Part shown: one piece after another, positions 9,273 to 17,905 of the stretch | Position numbering within the stretch: the first letter of the stretch is position 1 | Layout of the letters: each line of letters opens with the position of its first letter | Source: Stanieria sp964562685 | Lineage (GTDB): Bacteria > Cyanobacteriota > Cyanobacteriia > Cyanobacteriales > Xenococcaceae | Length of the DNA stretch: 64,000 nt | Reading direction: 5' to 3' | Assembly (NCBI GenBank): GCA_964562685.1 | Contig: CAZLUP010000001.1 | Span: 139,708 to 203,707, forward strand | Position numbers and translations under genes: made by a program | The notes under the pieces: model-generated | What the model was told of the DNA's origin: nothing | Databases searched by the model: none | The model's input: only the letters and a program-made list of their open reading frames with translations

Positions 9273-10064
9273 TTAGCCAACTTGGGGAACTCGCTCAATT
9301 TGAGCATAACCACTAAATAACAAGTTTTTTCCCTCAGTTTCTAAGCGATTGAGTCTCATTGTGACCCCATCCAAATCAAATCGGTCTAAATCTACCATTT
9401 CATTGAGAATTTCTCCTAAAGCGGTAGTAAGTTTTTGGGATAATTCCTGTAACTCTTCAGGAATCGGATCGGGGTCAAACTGAAGATTACCAAAAATAAT
9501 TTTTCTTCTTCTGGCAACTTCTAGAGTACAACGGAAACTAACAGGAACATTATGACTGCTCCAAGAGGCTTTAGCAAAAAGTTTGATGCTATTGTTGGGT
9601 AATAACTGTACTTCTACATCGGTAAAAGAAACAGGCTCACCTCCTGATATTTCAGATAAAGCAGGTAAATCGAGATTTTCTAGTCTTTTTCTCACTAAAT
9701 CCGCCTTAAATGATTTATTAATATCGGTTTCGGTTAATTTAACTTGAGCGATCGCTTGAGTTGGTTGTTTCAGGGCGATTTTGCCTTGTAATACTGAACT
9801 AAAGTCAATTGCTACTGTATCAGTTTCAAAAGACATTTCTTCAGTACGAAAATCACGACGAATTACCAAGCCACGACCGCTCATTTTAAAGCTATCAATC
9901 GTTCCTTGTAACAATTTACTAGAAGGATGACAACGAACCGCAACCTCTACTAACTCGCTACGAGTAAATAAGTGGCGGATGGTATTACTAGCTACGGTGT
10001 TGAGCAGATTTTCTCCCCAATCACCGCCTCGATCTTTATTAAAGCCAACAAAGCCACCAAACAT
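9273..10064 (-). CDS. DUF2993 (LmeA-type) lipid-binding-like protein
   Basis: 263 residues, recognised as the DUF2993 family common in cyanobacteria. The body is a repetitive beta-rich fold, with the segment SGGEPVSFTDVEVQLLPNNS and a terminal EMVDLDRFDLDGVTMRLNRL. Actinobacterial LmeA of this family binds phospholipids at the envelope. No clear signal peptide or membrane helix is seen, so the location is unsure. It lies downstream of the alpha/beta hydrolase gene on the same strand with about 70 bases between, so the two may be co-transcribed. Exact role unknown. Confidence 0.75.
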   Translation of the reverse strand: MFGGFVGFNKDRGGDWGENLLNTVASNTIRHLFTRSELVEVAVRCHPSSKLLQGTIDSFKMSGRGLVIRRDFRTEEMSFETDTVAIDFSSVLQGKIALKQPTQAIAQVKLTETDINKSFKADLVRKRLENLDLPALSEISGGEPVSFTDVEVQLLPNNSIKLFAKASWSSHNVPVSFRCTLEVARRRKIIFGNLQFDPDPIPEELQELSQKLTTALGEILNEMVDLDRFDLDGVTMRLNRLETEGKNLLFSGYAQIERVPQVG

Positions 10065-10133
10065 AAAGCTACTTATAGAGCGACAGTCCTCTTCATTTGT
10101 AACAAAATATTAAGAACTAAGCAATTAATAATC

Positions 10134-11042
10134 TCAATCACTGACAGATGCAATCCATGAATCTATTAAATTATTTACTTGTTCGGGGATTTCATCGTGA
10201 GGACAGTGACCGGCGTTGAGGTAGTATTCAGTAAGATTTGGATAGTATTGGCGGAATTTTGCCCCTCTTTCTCTAGTATTCATCCAAGGATCGCCTTCTC
10301 CCCAAAGCATTAACAAAGGGCATTGCATTTGTTGAAGTAAACGATCTACTTTTTCGCCTTGAGGACTTTTAAAGACAGAAGTAAAAACTTGTAGCGCACC
10401 AGGATCGCAAGAAGGACGATAAATATCTTCTACAAGTTGGTCAGTAACAGCACTGCGATCGAGATAAACTTGTTCTAGAGTTTGGCGAATTTTGCTTTTA
10501 CGACGAACAAACTGAAACAGAAAATAACTAGCCCAAGGTTGGAGTAGAATAGAGCGAGTCATTTTACCCGTCATTTGTCGAACAGAGGTTTTTTTATTCG
10601 GGTTGGGAACGGGATTGCTATCTGAGAAAGGTCCAGCACTATTGAGTAAAATTAAACCTACTGCTGATTCAGGACGTTGGGCAGCAACACACAAACAAGC
10701 ATAACCACCCAGGGAGTTACCAGCTAAAACTGCTGGTTGTTTAATCACTTCGGTTATAAAATCATGAAGTTGATCGCGCCATAAATTCCCACTGTACTGT
10801 AAACTTGGTTTTGCTGATCGCCCAAACCCTAATAAATCTATTGCCCAAACTTGCCAATTTTTTTGTAAACCTGCAATATTTTTGCGCCAATGAGCGGTTG
10901 AAGCCCCAAAACCATGTACTAACAGAATTGGTGGTTTTCCTGTTTGCTGTTCCCCTGCTTGAACATAATAGATTGAATGTCCTCGCCATTGCCAATAAGT
11001 TCCAGGAAAAGATGGTGGTTCAATAACTACGGTTTTAGTCAT
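10134..11042 (-). CDS. Alpha/beta-fold hydrolase
   Basis: 302 residues. The oxyanion region is LLVHGFGASTAHWRKN, the nucleophile elbow is AGNSLGGYA (Ser in G-x-S-x-G), the acid is probably the Asp in LLMLWGEGDPW, and the catalytic His is in LNAGHCPHDEIPE. This is the common cyanobacterial group annotated only as alpha/beta hydrolase, related to haloalkane dehalogenase and epoxide hydrolase folds. Substrate unknown. Divergent from clpS. Confidence 0.85.
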   Translation of the reverse strand: MTKTVVIEPPSFPGTYWQWRGHSIYYVQAGEQQTGKPPILLVHGFGASTAHWRKNIAGLQKNWQVWAIDLLGFGRSAKPSLQYSGNLWRDQLHDFITEVIKQPAVLAGNSLGGYACLCVAAQRPESAVGLILLNSAGPFSDSNPVPNPNKKTSVRQMTGKMTRSILLQPWASYFLFQFVRRKSKIRQTLEQVYLDRSAVTDQLVEDIYRPSCDPGALQVFTSVFKSPQGEKVDRLLQQMQCPLLMLWGEGDPWMNTRERGAKFRQYYPNLTEYYLNAGHCPHDEIPEQVNNLIDSWIASVSD

Positions 11043-11167
11043 TACTCGCGAAGATGTTAAATATTATTAACTTTTTTACTGTACAGTTTAACTAAACCTG
11101 AGTTATCCTGACAAAAAGTAGTCATTGATATTAGTACAGCTTAGAAAATTTTTTAGGGAGAAAAGTC

Positions 11168-11461
11168 GTGTCTGTTGGAACGTCTATTATTGAAAAATCT
11201 TCAACTTCGACAGTACGCAAACCAGCACCTCGTTATCGCGTTTTACTTCATAACGATGACTTCAATAGTATGGAGTATGTCGTTCAAACCCTGATGCAAA
11301 CCATAGCAGGAATGACTCAACCTCAAGCAGTTAATATCATGATGGAAGCTCATACTAATGGGGTTGGTTTGGTGATTACTTGTACTTTAGAACACGCTGA
11401 ATTTTATTGTGAAACTCTTTGTAATCACGGTTTAACTAGTACAATAGAGCCAGATGAATAA
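11168..11461 (+). CDS. clpS: ClpS adaptor of the Clp protease
   Basis: 97 residues starting at GTG with an AGGGAGA ribosome binding site. The core PRYRVLLHNDDFNSMEYVVQ and the later HTNGVGLVITCTLEHAEFYC are the ClpS fold, including the Asn-Asp-Asp region that recognises destabilising N-terminal residues. ClpS binds the N domain of ClpC/ClpA and delivers N-degron substrates. Monocistronic, or leading into the CPBP gene 66 bases downstream. Confidence 0.93.
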   Translation: MSVGTSIIEKSSTSTVRKPAPRYRVLLHNDDFNSMEYVVQTLMQTIAGMTQPQAVNIMMEAHTNGVGLVITCTLEHAEFYCETLCNHGLTSTIEPDE

Positions 11462-11527
11462 GAGAATAATCTATTGCGATCGCTAAAATTTTTGCCTTTT
11501 GGAAATGTTACATCTTAAGTATCGCCT

Positions 11528-12334
11528 TTGAGTAAAATCAGTTCCTATCCAGCACCGCTGAGAATAGGATTTTTTTTATTAGTTTTGTTGCTAATCTGGT
11601 TACCATTAGCAGCACCAACTTATTTATTGATTACAAATGACCCCAATTTAGTGACGATTCTCACGATGGGGTTATTATTTATTGAGTTTTTAATTCTGTC
11701 TTGGATTTGGGGTAAATATGTTTATCAGCAACCAAATTTACTCAAACAATATGGTTTAGTTTGGACAAAAAACAATGGTTTTAATTTATTAAAAGGACTA
11801 GCGATCGGTTTTTGTTTTTGTTGGGCTTTGTTTGTTTTAGAAGCAATATTTGGTTGGGTAAAATTTAATGGTGCTTCAGAATTTATTTTAAAAATATTTT
11901 TAGAAGGTTTACTTAGTGCTTTAGGAATTGGTTTAGCTGAAGAATTAGTTTTTCGCGGTTGGATTTTAACAGAATTAGAGCAAGACTATCCTAAAAATAA
12001 AGTTCTTTTAATCAATGCTTTTCTTTTTGCCTTAGCTCATTTTATTAAACCAATTGCAGAAATAATTAGAACTTTGATTACCTTTCCTGCTTTATTTATT
12101 TTAGGATTAACTTTAGTTTGGGCAAAATGGAGACATCGAAACAGACTAGGAATTTGTATTGGTATTCATGGTGGTTTGGTTTGGGGTTATTATATTCTTA
12201 ATGTCGGTAATTTATTAACCTATACTAATAAAGTTCCTACTTGGATCACAGGAATTGATGGTAATCCAATTGCAGGAATCATGGGCTTATTATTTCTCAG
12301 TTTTTTAGCTATTTGGATGAAGAAAACCTCATAA
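11528..12334 (+). CDS. CPBP-family intramembrane metalloprotease-like protein
   Basis: 268 residues with about seven or eight hydrophobic segments. The CPBP (Rce1/CAAX-like) motifs are visible: LAEELVFRGWIL (Glu-Glu and Arg), FALAHF (His), and a final GIHGGLVWGY. Family members cleave membrane-embedded substrates or act in bacteriocin immunity; the substrate here is unknown. The frame opens at TTG 11528 and no ATG or GTG is better placed. It converges on the TetR-fusion gene with 16 bases between the stop codons. Confidence 0.82.
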   Translation: MSKISSYPAPLRIGFFLLVLLLIWLPLAAPTYLLITNDPNLVTILTMGLLFIEFLILSWIWGKYVYQQPNLLKQYGLVWTKNNGFNLLKGLAIGFCFCWALFVLEAIFGWVKFNGASEFILKIFLEGLLSALGIGLAEELVFRGWILTELEQDYPKNKVLLINAFLFALAHFIKPIAEIIRTLITFPALFILGLTLVWAKWRHRNRLGICIGIHGGLVWGYYILNVGNLLTYTNKVPTWITGIDGNPIAGIMGLLFLSFLAIWMKKTS

Positions 12335-12350
12335 AAATATGGCTAAATGA

Positions 12351-13580
12351 TTAGGGTTTTTGATCGAGAAGATACGCTTGTTCGATTGCCAATTTTTCTC
12401 TAGCTCTTCGTGCATAGGGTTGTAAATCTTCAACTTCTATCCCGCTCAAAATACTCAAATCCTCTAACTCAATTCCTTTGATTAACATTTCTACACACCA
12501 AGTCTGGCGGGTTTGCTCTATAGTTGGAGGCTGACCTTGAGGCGTAAGTAAACCTTCAGTCCAAACTTGCCATAAAGCTCCTAATTCTGACTCAGACAAA
12601 GGTTGTTCTTGCTGATTTACAAACATAGCTAATTGGTTATCTTTACGGCTTTTCAACCACTGAGTTAAAGGATTATTTTTAGAAAAACCATAGCGTTTCC
12701 CCATAATCCATTGATTTAGAGGAACTTGTCGTACAGGATTACCATTAATCTGTAAAAGATATTGTTGCGGTTCGCTAATTAGATGAGAGCTTTTTAAAGC
12801 TATCACTTCTTGAAGCGATAAACCTGCACTAAATAAAACATAAACCAAAGCATAATCTTGTTTTCCTACTTTTTTGGCTCGTTGAAAGATTGAATGGACT
12901 AAATTAGCTGGTAAATCTCTCACTGTCACTACTTGATTAGAGTAAGTCGTTGTTGCAGTAGTCACAGATGTGGCTGTTGGAGACGAAATTGCACCCTGCA
13001 AAAATAACTCCATTAAACTCTCTAAAAAATCATCTTCTCCTTCCCAAAGCGCATCTCCTTCACTGATTGAATTAATTACGAAATAACCCAACAAAAGTCC
13101 ATTGAGTAAACTAGCTAATTTTTCTGGAGGAAAACGACTTTGCAATCCTTCACCTTCAATCGCTTTTGCCAAATGTTGGGCAATATAAGTATTAGCTTGA
13201 GCAACTCCCCGTCCTAATGCTAGACGATTTTCGATTGGATATTGACCAGCTTCTCCTACTAGTGAACGGACTAATTCAGGAACTCGTTCGAGAGCCTGTA
13301 AACTAACCTTGGCATAATCTTTTAAAACATGAGAAACACTTTCTTTAGAGCCAGCTTGTTCGACTAAAGCTTTGCCTAATCGAGCAAACATCGCAGAATC
13401 TTCCATCACGGCTAAAAGCAAACCATGTTTATTGCCAAAATGACGAAATAAAGTAACTTCATTAACTTGGGCGCGTTCGGCAACTGCTTTAGTTGTTGTT
13501 TCAGTAACTCCTCTTTCTGCAAACAAATCCAGTGCAGCCTCGATGAGACGGGTCTTCGTTGACTTTTTTTGGGCAGACAT
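12351..13580 (-). CDS. TetR regulator fused to a degenerate tyrosine-recombinase-like domain
   Basis: 409 residues, about twice the normal TetR length. Residues 1-60 are a TetR helix-turn-helix (ALDLFAERGVTETTTKAVAERA, then VTLFRHFGNKHGLL) and 60-195 a TetR ligand-binding domain. After a Thr-rich linker near 200-215, residues 220-409 follow the outline of a phage-integrase catalytic domain: YVLFSAGLSLQEVIAL where recombinases have GLRxxE, VPLNQW, TRQTW where they have LRHT, and a late QPYAR with tyrosine. The first Arg and the His are missing, so strand exchange is unlikely; extra DNA binding or dimerisation is inferred. It is divergent from desC with ATGTAAG palindromes between. Confidence 0.8.
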   Translation of the reverse strand: MSAQKKSTKTRLIEAALDLFAERGVTETTTKAVAERAQVNEVTLFRHFGNKHGLLLAVMEDSAMFARLGKALVEQAGSKESVSHVLKDYAKVSLQALERVPELVRSLVGEAGQYPIENRLALGRGVAQANTYIAQHLAKAIEGEGLQSRFPPEKLASLLNGLLLGYFVINSISEGDALWEGEDDFLESLMELFLQGAISSPTATSVTTATTTYSNQVVTVRDLPANLVHSIFQRAKKVGKQDYALVYVLFSAGLSLQEVIALKSSHLISEPQQYLLQINGNPVRQVPLNQWIMGKRYGFSKNNPLTQWLKSRKDNQLAMFVNQQEQPLSESELGALWQVWTEGLLTPQGQPPTIEQTRQTWCVEMLIKGIELEDLSILSGIEVEDLQPYARRAREKLAIEQAYLLDQKP

Positions 13581-13589
13581 AAATAAAAA

Positions 13590-13608
13590 ATGTAAGTTAC
13601 AATTGCAT
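13590..13608. promoter_or_regulatory. Candidate operator 1 of the TetR-fusion regulator
   Basis: ATGTAAGTTACAATTGCAT is an imperfect dyad starting 10 bases upstream of the regulator's ATG. It matches a second site 47 bases away at all eight left-arm positions and seven of eight in the right arm. The position suggests autoregulation. Confidence 0.55.
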
Positions 13609-13636
13609 TGCTAGTCAAAACTTGTTAGACTGCAAA

Positions 13637-13655
13637 ATGTAAGTAGCACTTGCAT
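13637..13655. promoter_or_regulatory. Candidate operator 2, regulator-desC intergenic region
   Basis: ATGTAAGTAGCACTTGCAT is an 8-3-8 dyad with one mismatch (ATGTAAGT against ACTTGCAT). Further half-sites lie nearer desC: ATGTAAGG at 13731-13738, preceded by the partner CTTTACAG, and CTTACAT at 13766-13772. The spread of sites over the whole divergent spacer suggests that the TetR-fusion protein controls desC as well as itself. Confidence 0.55.
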
Positions 13656-13809
13656 ATCTCTTTCAAATTACAGATAATCCCTCAAACAAAAGATTAGTGT
13701 AGCGGAATGAGGTAGAGACAAGCTTTACAGATGTAAGGTATTCCGCCATCGTCCGATAAAAGTTGCTTACATTCGCTAATCTAAAGTATTTTAAGGACAA
13801 AATTAGATA

Positions 13810-14634
13810 ATGACACAAACAGCAATCAATCCTGAGAGGAAGTCTCAGCTTATTCTCTCATGGAAAAGTGTGGCTTTATTTGCTACAATTCACGCTTTAG
13901 CATTGCTAGCCCCTTGGTTCTTTTCTTGGTCAGCTTTGGGTGTGATGATTTTCCTTCATTGGCTATTTGGTAGCATTGGCATTTGTTTAGGATATCATCG
14001 TCTGTTGACTCATCGAAGTTTTCAAGTACCACAATGGCTCGAATATATTTTAGCAACTATTGGTTCATTAGCACTTCAAGGAGGTCCCATTTTTTGGGTA
14101 GCTGGTCATCGGATACATCATGCTTATACTGAAGATGAAGAGAAAGACCCTTATTCTGCCAAAAAGGGATTCTGGTGGAGTCATATGTTGTGGCTATTGT
14201 ATCCAAGAGAAGAGTTTTTTAATTATGAATCTTATCGAAAGTTTGCTCCAGATTTAGACCGAGATCCCTATTATCGTTGGTTGAATAAAAATTTTATTTT
14301 ACTACAGGTTCTTTTAGGATTAATTTTGTTCGGTTTAGGCGGTTGGTCTTTTGTAGTTTATGGTATCTTCTTAAGAGCAGTATTACTGTGGCATAGTACC
14401 TGGTTAATTAACTCTGCTAGTCATCGTGATGGATATCAAAATTTCCCAGTTCAAGATAATTCTCGTAATCTTTGGTGGGCAGCTATTTTAACTTATGGAG
14501 AGGGTTGGCATAATAATCATCACGCTCATCCTCGTGTGGCAAAGGCAGGACAGCGTTGGTGGGAAATTGATGTAACTTGGTGGGCAATTAAAGCACTTCA
14601 GATGCTAGGTTTAGCCAAAAAGATTGTGGTATAG
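13810..14634 (+). CDS. desC: Acyl-lipid delta-9 fatty acid desaturase
   Basis: 274 residues with the three iron-binding histidine boxes of membrane desaturases: HRLLTH, HRIHH and HNNHH (the last in GEGWHNNHHAHPR), and four hydrophobic segments. DesC puts the first double bond at C9 of membrane-lipid acyl chains using ferredoxin as electron donor, and adjusts fluidity to temperature. Length and motifs are complete. The promoter region upstream is shared with the divergent TetR-fusion gene and contains several ATGTAAG half-sites, so repression or activation by that regulator is likely (inference). Confidence 0.93.
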   Translation: MTQTAINPERKSQLILSWKSVALFATIHALALLAPWFFSWSALGVMIFLHWLFGSIGICLGYHRLLTHRSFQVPQWLEYILATIGSLALQGGPIFWVAGHRIHHAYTEDEEKDPYSAKKGFWWSHMLWLLYPREEFFNYESYRKFAPDLDRDPYYRWLNKNFILLQVLLGLILFGLGGWSFVVYGIFLRAVLLWHSTWLINSASHRDGYQNFPVQDNSRNLWWAAILTYGEGWHNNHHAHPRVAKAGQRWWEIDVTWWAIKALQMLGLAKKIVV

Positions 14635-14663
14635 AAGTTCTCAAACTTAATAAGAGACAAAAA

Positions 14664-14716
14664 ACACCTTGATTTTTATTAATAATTAATTAATAGTTAA
14701 TAATTGATTAAGGTGT
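14664..14716. terminator. Long AT-rich inverted repeat after desC
   Basis: ACACCTT at 14664-14670 pairs with AAGGTGT at 14710-14716, with more A-T pairing inside. It probably ends desC transcripts and perhaps also transcripts from the other side. Confidence 0.5.
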
Positions 14717-14803
14717 ATCTTAATATGCAGATTTTATTTTAAAGAATGAATCATAAGGGATGAATTTAAAATGTATTAAAAATAAAATATTGTGTTATTT
14801 GTA

Positions 14804-15349
14804 TTAAACTATTAGTAAGCGATCGCATTCTATTTGAATATGAGGAAAAGCTTGAGGATTTATTATTCCTGTAGTTAATTTCCGTTTATTTTGATAATTG
14901 TTATTTTGAGGATTAGTAAATATCCATAATTTTTTATTAGGTAGATCGATTACCCAATATTCAGGAATACCATTACGCGCATAGGTAATAGATTTTTCTT
15001 CCAAATCTTTAGTAAGTGTCTTATCCGCAATTTCTACTAGCCAATAAATATCTTCTGCATAGGGATGATGTCGAGCATAAATAATCTCTGGTAAACGAGC
15101 GATGGTAATATCTGGTTCTGGTTCGGAATTATCTAAAGTAATAGGATGAGCTTCAAATACTTCTGCTAAGCCATTCAAAAGCGAACGCAAATATTTTACT
15201 ACTGTATGATTGGTAAACCGATGAGGTACTCCCTCTGGACTCATCTCGATTATTTCTCCTTCTAACAATTCTACAGGTTTACCTTCTAATAATCCTATTT
15301 CAATCATTTGATGATAATCATTGACTGACCATTTATAAAGAGTTTTCAT
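14804..15349 (-). CDS. Uma2-family (DUF820) protein
   Basis: 181 residues. The pattern is that of Uma2/DUF820 proteins with a PD-(D/E)XK nuclease-like fold: VELLEGEIIEMSPEG near the start, EPDITIARLPE and WLVEIADKTLTKDLEEKSITYARNGIPEYWVIDLPNK with the acid-x-K core. Such genes occur in dozens of copies in cyanobacteria and often move; function is unproven. A second, less similar copy lies at 18266-18904. No partner gene is evident. Confidence 0.85.
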   Translation of the reverse strand: MKTLYKWSVNDYHQMIEIGLLEGKPVELLEGEIIEMSPEGVPHRFTNHTVVKYLRSLLNGLAEVFEAHPITLDNSEPEPDITIARLPEIIYARHHPYAEDIYWLVEIADKTLTKDLEEKSITYARNGIPEYWVIDLPNKKLWIFTNPQNNNYQNKRKLTTGIINPQAFPHIQIECDRLLIV

Positions 15350-15461
15350 GGTTATCCAATTTTGATAACAATATTGTAATTTTATTAATTGTATGCGATC
15401 GTCTATTTAAAAAACGCGATCTTTAGTCAAAAAGTAAGTAATAGCAAGTTATATATCATAA

Positions 15462-15490
15462 TGTCATTCTGACATCAGGAAGAATCTAAA
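15462..15490. repeat. Fragment of a dispersed repeat
   Basis: TGTCATTCTGA followed 8 bases later by AGAATCTAAA resembles the interior of the inverted-repeat element at 34545-34637. It is probably a decayed copy. The rest of the gene-free stretch 15350-15661 is AT-rich, with isolated GCGATC/CGATCGC motifs; nothing else is recognised. Confidence 0.4.
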
Positions 15491-15661
15491 CAGATACTAC
15501 TTTCGCTATATATACACTGATCGCGTTAAATTGAATTAATCAATAAAATTAATTATTTAGGTCTTGAATAATCTAGAAAAAAACGATCGCTTTTTCTTAA
15601 AGTAATACAAATAATTTTTTTTAAGTTTATCATTCTTTTACAGAAGTAATAACCCACTCTT

Positions 15662-16000
15662 TCATGACACTAAAGGAGATAAACGTGCTAATACTTCTTC
15701 AATAACTTCTGATGGTGCTTTTTCAATAAACTTTGCTTGGCGAATTTGCCAATCTAATACCCGCACTTGGTCGGCTAAAATAACACCATAAGTATTTAAT
15801 CCTTGGGGTAAAACAACTTCAAACCGCCAACCTTTTACCTGGCTGGTAATCGGACAGGCTAGGATAAAATGAGAGATACGATTATATGCAACAGGGGAAA
15901 TTACTAATGCTGTTCTTATTCCTGCTTGTTCTCTACCTTGTTGGGGACTAAATGAAAGTTTGATAATGTCTCCTCTATCTGGTATGTAAGACTTTACTAT
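15662..16000 (-). CDS. mazF: MazF-type toxin (mRNA interferase) with no standard start codon
   Basis: An open frame of 112 residues. It reads VKSYIPDRGDIIKLSF, then GREQAGIRTALVISP and a later CPITSQVKGWRFEVVLP, the MazF/PemK pattern (RGD-type start, GxRPALVxSP-like, CPITS). MazF cleaves mRNA. The family start would fall at the codon just before GTA-AAG; here that codon is ATA (15998-16000), and no ATG, GTG or TTG occurs in frame until codon 80. An upstream in-frame stop closes off longer alternatives. The ATA overlaps the MazE stop codon. The toxin may be made weakly from ATA or may be silenced. Partner MazE is directly upstream. Confidence 0.72.
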   Translation of the reverse strand: MVKSYIPDRGDIIKLSFSPQQGREQAGIRTALVISPVAYNRISHFILACPITSQVKGWRFEVVLPQGLNTYGVILADQVRVLDWQIRQAKFIEKAPSEVIEEVLARLSPLVS

Positions 16001-16236
16001 TGTTCTCTTCCCATCGCTTCACCCCAATCTATTTCCGAATGTAAATTCTTTTCTTCCATTCCTTCGAGTAATTCTTCTAAAGTATATTTCTTGCGCTTGA
16101 GAGGAGTAACAATTAGTTTGTCTTCTGCTGTTGATATTTCTATTTCATCTCCTTCTTGGAGTTTTACTTGTTCGGCTAAGTGTTTTGGGATACGGATACC
16201 CAAGCTATTACCCCATTTAGCTATTTTAATGGGCAT
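15997..16236 (-). CDS. mazE: MazE-type antitoxin (AbrB-fold)
   Basis: 79 residues. The N-terminus MPIKIAKWGNSLGIRIPKHL is the swapped-hairpin AbrB/MazE DNA-binding motif, followed by LQEGDEIEI and an acidic C-terminus (LEELLEGMEEKNLHSEIDWGE) that would block MazF. It neutralises the toxin and represses the pair's promoter. Its stop codon overlaps the toxin's apparent first codon, the usual tight coupling. Confidence 0.88.
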   Translation of the reverse strand: MPIKIAKWGNSLGIRIPKHLAEQVKLQEGDEIEISTAEDKLIVTPLKRKKYTLEELLEGMEEKNLHSEIDWGEAMGREQ

Positions 16237-16282
16237 ACTTTATATATACTATGTTTATTTTAAGTATATACTAAAAATTGCG

Positions 16283-16342
16283 TGCGATCTCGCCTTCGGC
16301 AAGGCGCGAAGCGAGAGGTTCGCTCACTTAGTTCGCGATCGC
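16283..16342. repeat. GC-rich palindromic intergenic repeat
   Basis: Overlapping inverted repeats (CTCGCCTTCGGCAAGGCG and GCGAAGCGAG) followed by GCGATCGC, standing out from the AT-rich surroundings. It resembles the short interspersed palindromes common in cyanobacterial spacers. It lies in the mazE promoter area. Confidence 0.5.
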
Positions 16343-16430
16343 AATATAAATAATTTATTTTATATGTTTCTAGGATTACATTTTCCTAATTCATCTAGAT
16401 GAAGCAGTTCCTAAACAATATTTGAGTAAT

Positions 16431-17828
16431 TTAAACAATCATCTTTTCTAAAGCAACCTGTAAATCTTGGGTTAATTGAGCAACAGCTTGTTTAGCCCCT
16501 TGCCGATTTTGTTGATAGGCGATCGCTCTTTGATTGACAGAAATTGGTTCTCCGATGGTGATTCTTGACTTACGCCAGCCTAGGCGGGGACGACAAGGAT
16601 TTTTAGTACCTTTGATTCTGGCGATCGCATCAAAAAGAATCAGACTGGTTTCAGCAAATCTTTCGAAACAGGGTTTTTCTTGAATATAAGTACCTGTCAC
16701 TGCCACAAAACTTTCTACCAAACGCATATGCAACATTCGTAAACTGGCTTCTGCTGCGATCCAGTCAGCTAAACCTCGTTTGAGAGGAGATAAATTTTTT
16801 AAATCACTTAGTTCTTGGCGATAAATATAATTCCAACCAGCTTCTTCTAAACGACGACAGCGTTCAATAATATTTCCTTTTTGTTTTAAACCAAAATATT
16901 CTTCTCCTACTTGTAAAGATATATTTAGTAAATTTTGAAGTCTGACAGTAAGATTTTCTTCTCGACTAAGGGAATCTTGAGGTAAATCTGGGAAATTGCG
17001 ATGATAAAAGTGACGATAAAAATGTTCCATCTCTGCCAGGATATATTCACCCAATCTGAGTAAACGTTGGTAATAAAGTTGTTCTGGTTTGTCTGTAGGT
17101 GCAATTTCTCTTGATTCTCTGGCTAAATCACAATCAGCTTCTAATTTACTTAACAACCAATCTAGCTTCGACCACTGAGGATTAATGTAATGATATTGAA
17201 TGTTAATCGGGGCAACTACAACTTCTTCGACACGGTTAGCTTTCGCCAAATCTTCTACACACCAAAAAGCTAATTGAGCAACACCAGGTTCGAGGGGACT
17301 GACAACCTCACTATGACCATTGGTAGCACCTTCGGGAGCAACTGTTAAAGGAAACTTACCATTAACTAATAATTCTCTTGCTTTTTTAATCGCTTGCCAA
17401 TCGAGAGTTTTACCCCGATGCACTGGAATACCACCGATTTGGGCAAACAACCAACCCAACCAATTACCAGCCCAAATTGTCATACCTCTGTCATACATAA
17501 AATGACTGTGAATGGGAGATTGCAGAGGAATACCTTGTTGACGAGCAAGTTTGGGTATTGTACGGGAAAATAAATACAAACCACTAAGCGGATCGTCCAC
17601 TTCGCAATGACGAAAGGCTAAGATCAGGCGAATTTTACCAATCTGAAATTGATGGTAAAGATGAACTAAAGTTTCTCCGTTAACTGTTTCAATGGGGCTA
17701 ATTCCTGCTGGTAACCAAGGTTGTACGCGAAATCTTTGCAAAATCGGTAATGACCAATGAACCATCCTTAGAATAAAAGGATTAAAAGTGGGAGGAATAA
17801 AATCTAATTTTGGTTGGGCGCGATCCAT
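16431..17828 (-). CDS. PlsC-domain lysophospholipid acyltransferase-like protein
   Basis: 465 residues, longer than a plain PlsC. Near residue 80 is LAFRHCEVDDP (the HX4D catalytic box), then IPVHRGK and TVAPEGATNGHSEVVSPLEPG (substrate-binding EGxT-like box). The C-terminal 250 residues are mostly helical and unassigned. It probably transfers acyl groups to lysophosphatidate or another glycerolipid at the membrane. The family is conserved in cyanobacteria but of undefined specificity. The neighbouring small gene on the same strand lies upstream. Confidence 0.8.
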   Translation of the reverse strand: MDRAQPKLDFIPPTFNPFILRMVHWSLPILQRFRVQPWLPAGISPIETVNGETLVHLYHQFQIGKIRLILAFRHCEVDDPLSGLYLFSRTIPKLARQQGIPLQSPIHSHFMYDRGMTIWAGNWLGWLFAQIGGIPVHRGKTLDWQAIKKARELLVNGKFPLTVAPEGATNGHSEVVSPLEPGVAQLAFWCVEDLAKANRVEEVVVAPINIQYHYINPQWSKLDWLLSKLEADCDLARESREIAPTDKPEQLYYQRLLRLGEYILAEMEHFYRHFYHRNFPDLPQDSLSREENLTVRLQNLLNISLQVGEEYFGLKQKGNIIERCRRLEEAGWNYIYRQELSDLKNLSPLKRGLADWIAAEASLRMLHMRLVESFVAVTGTYIQEKPCFERFAETSLILFDAIARIKGTKNPCRPRLGWRKSRITIGEPISVNQRAIAYQQNRQGAKQAVAQLTQDLQVALEKMIV

Positions 17829-17905
17829 CTTTTAGTTATCAGTTTAAATTAACTATTTCTTATTCCTAGTATCGAAGACAATAAATATTTTTCAAATGAA
17901 ATAGA

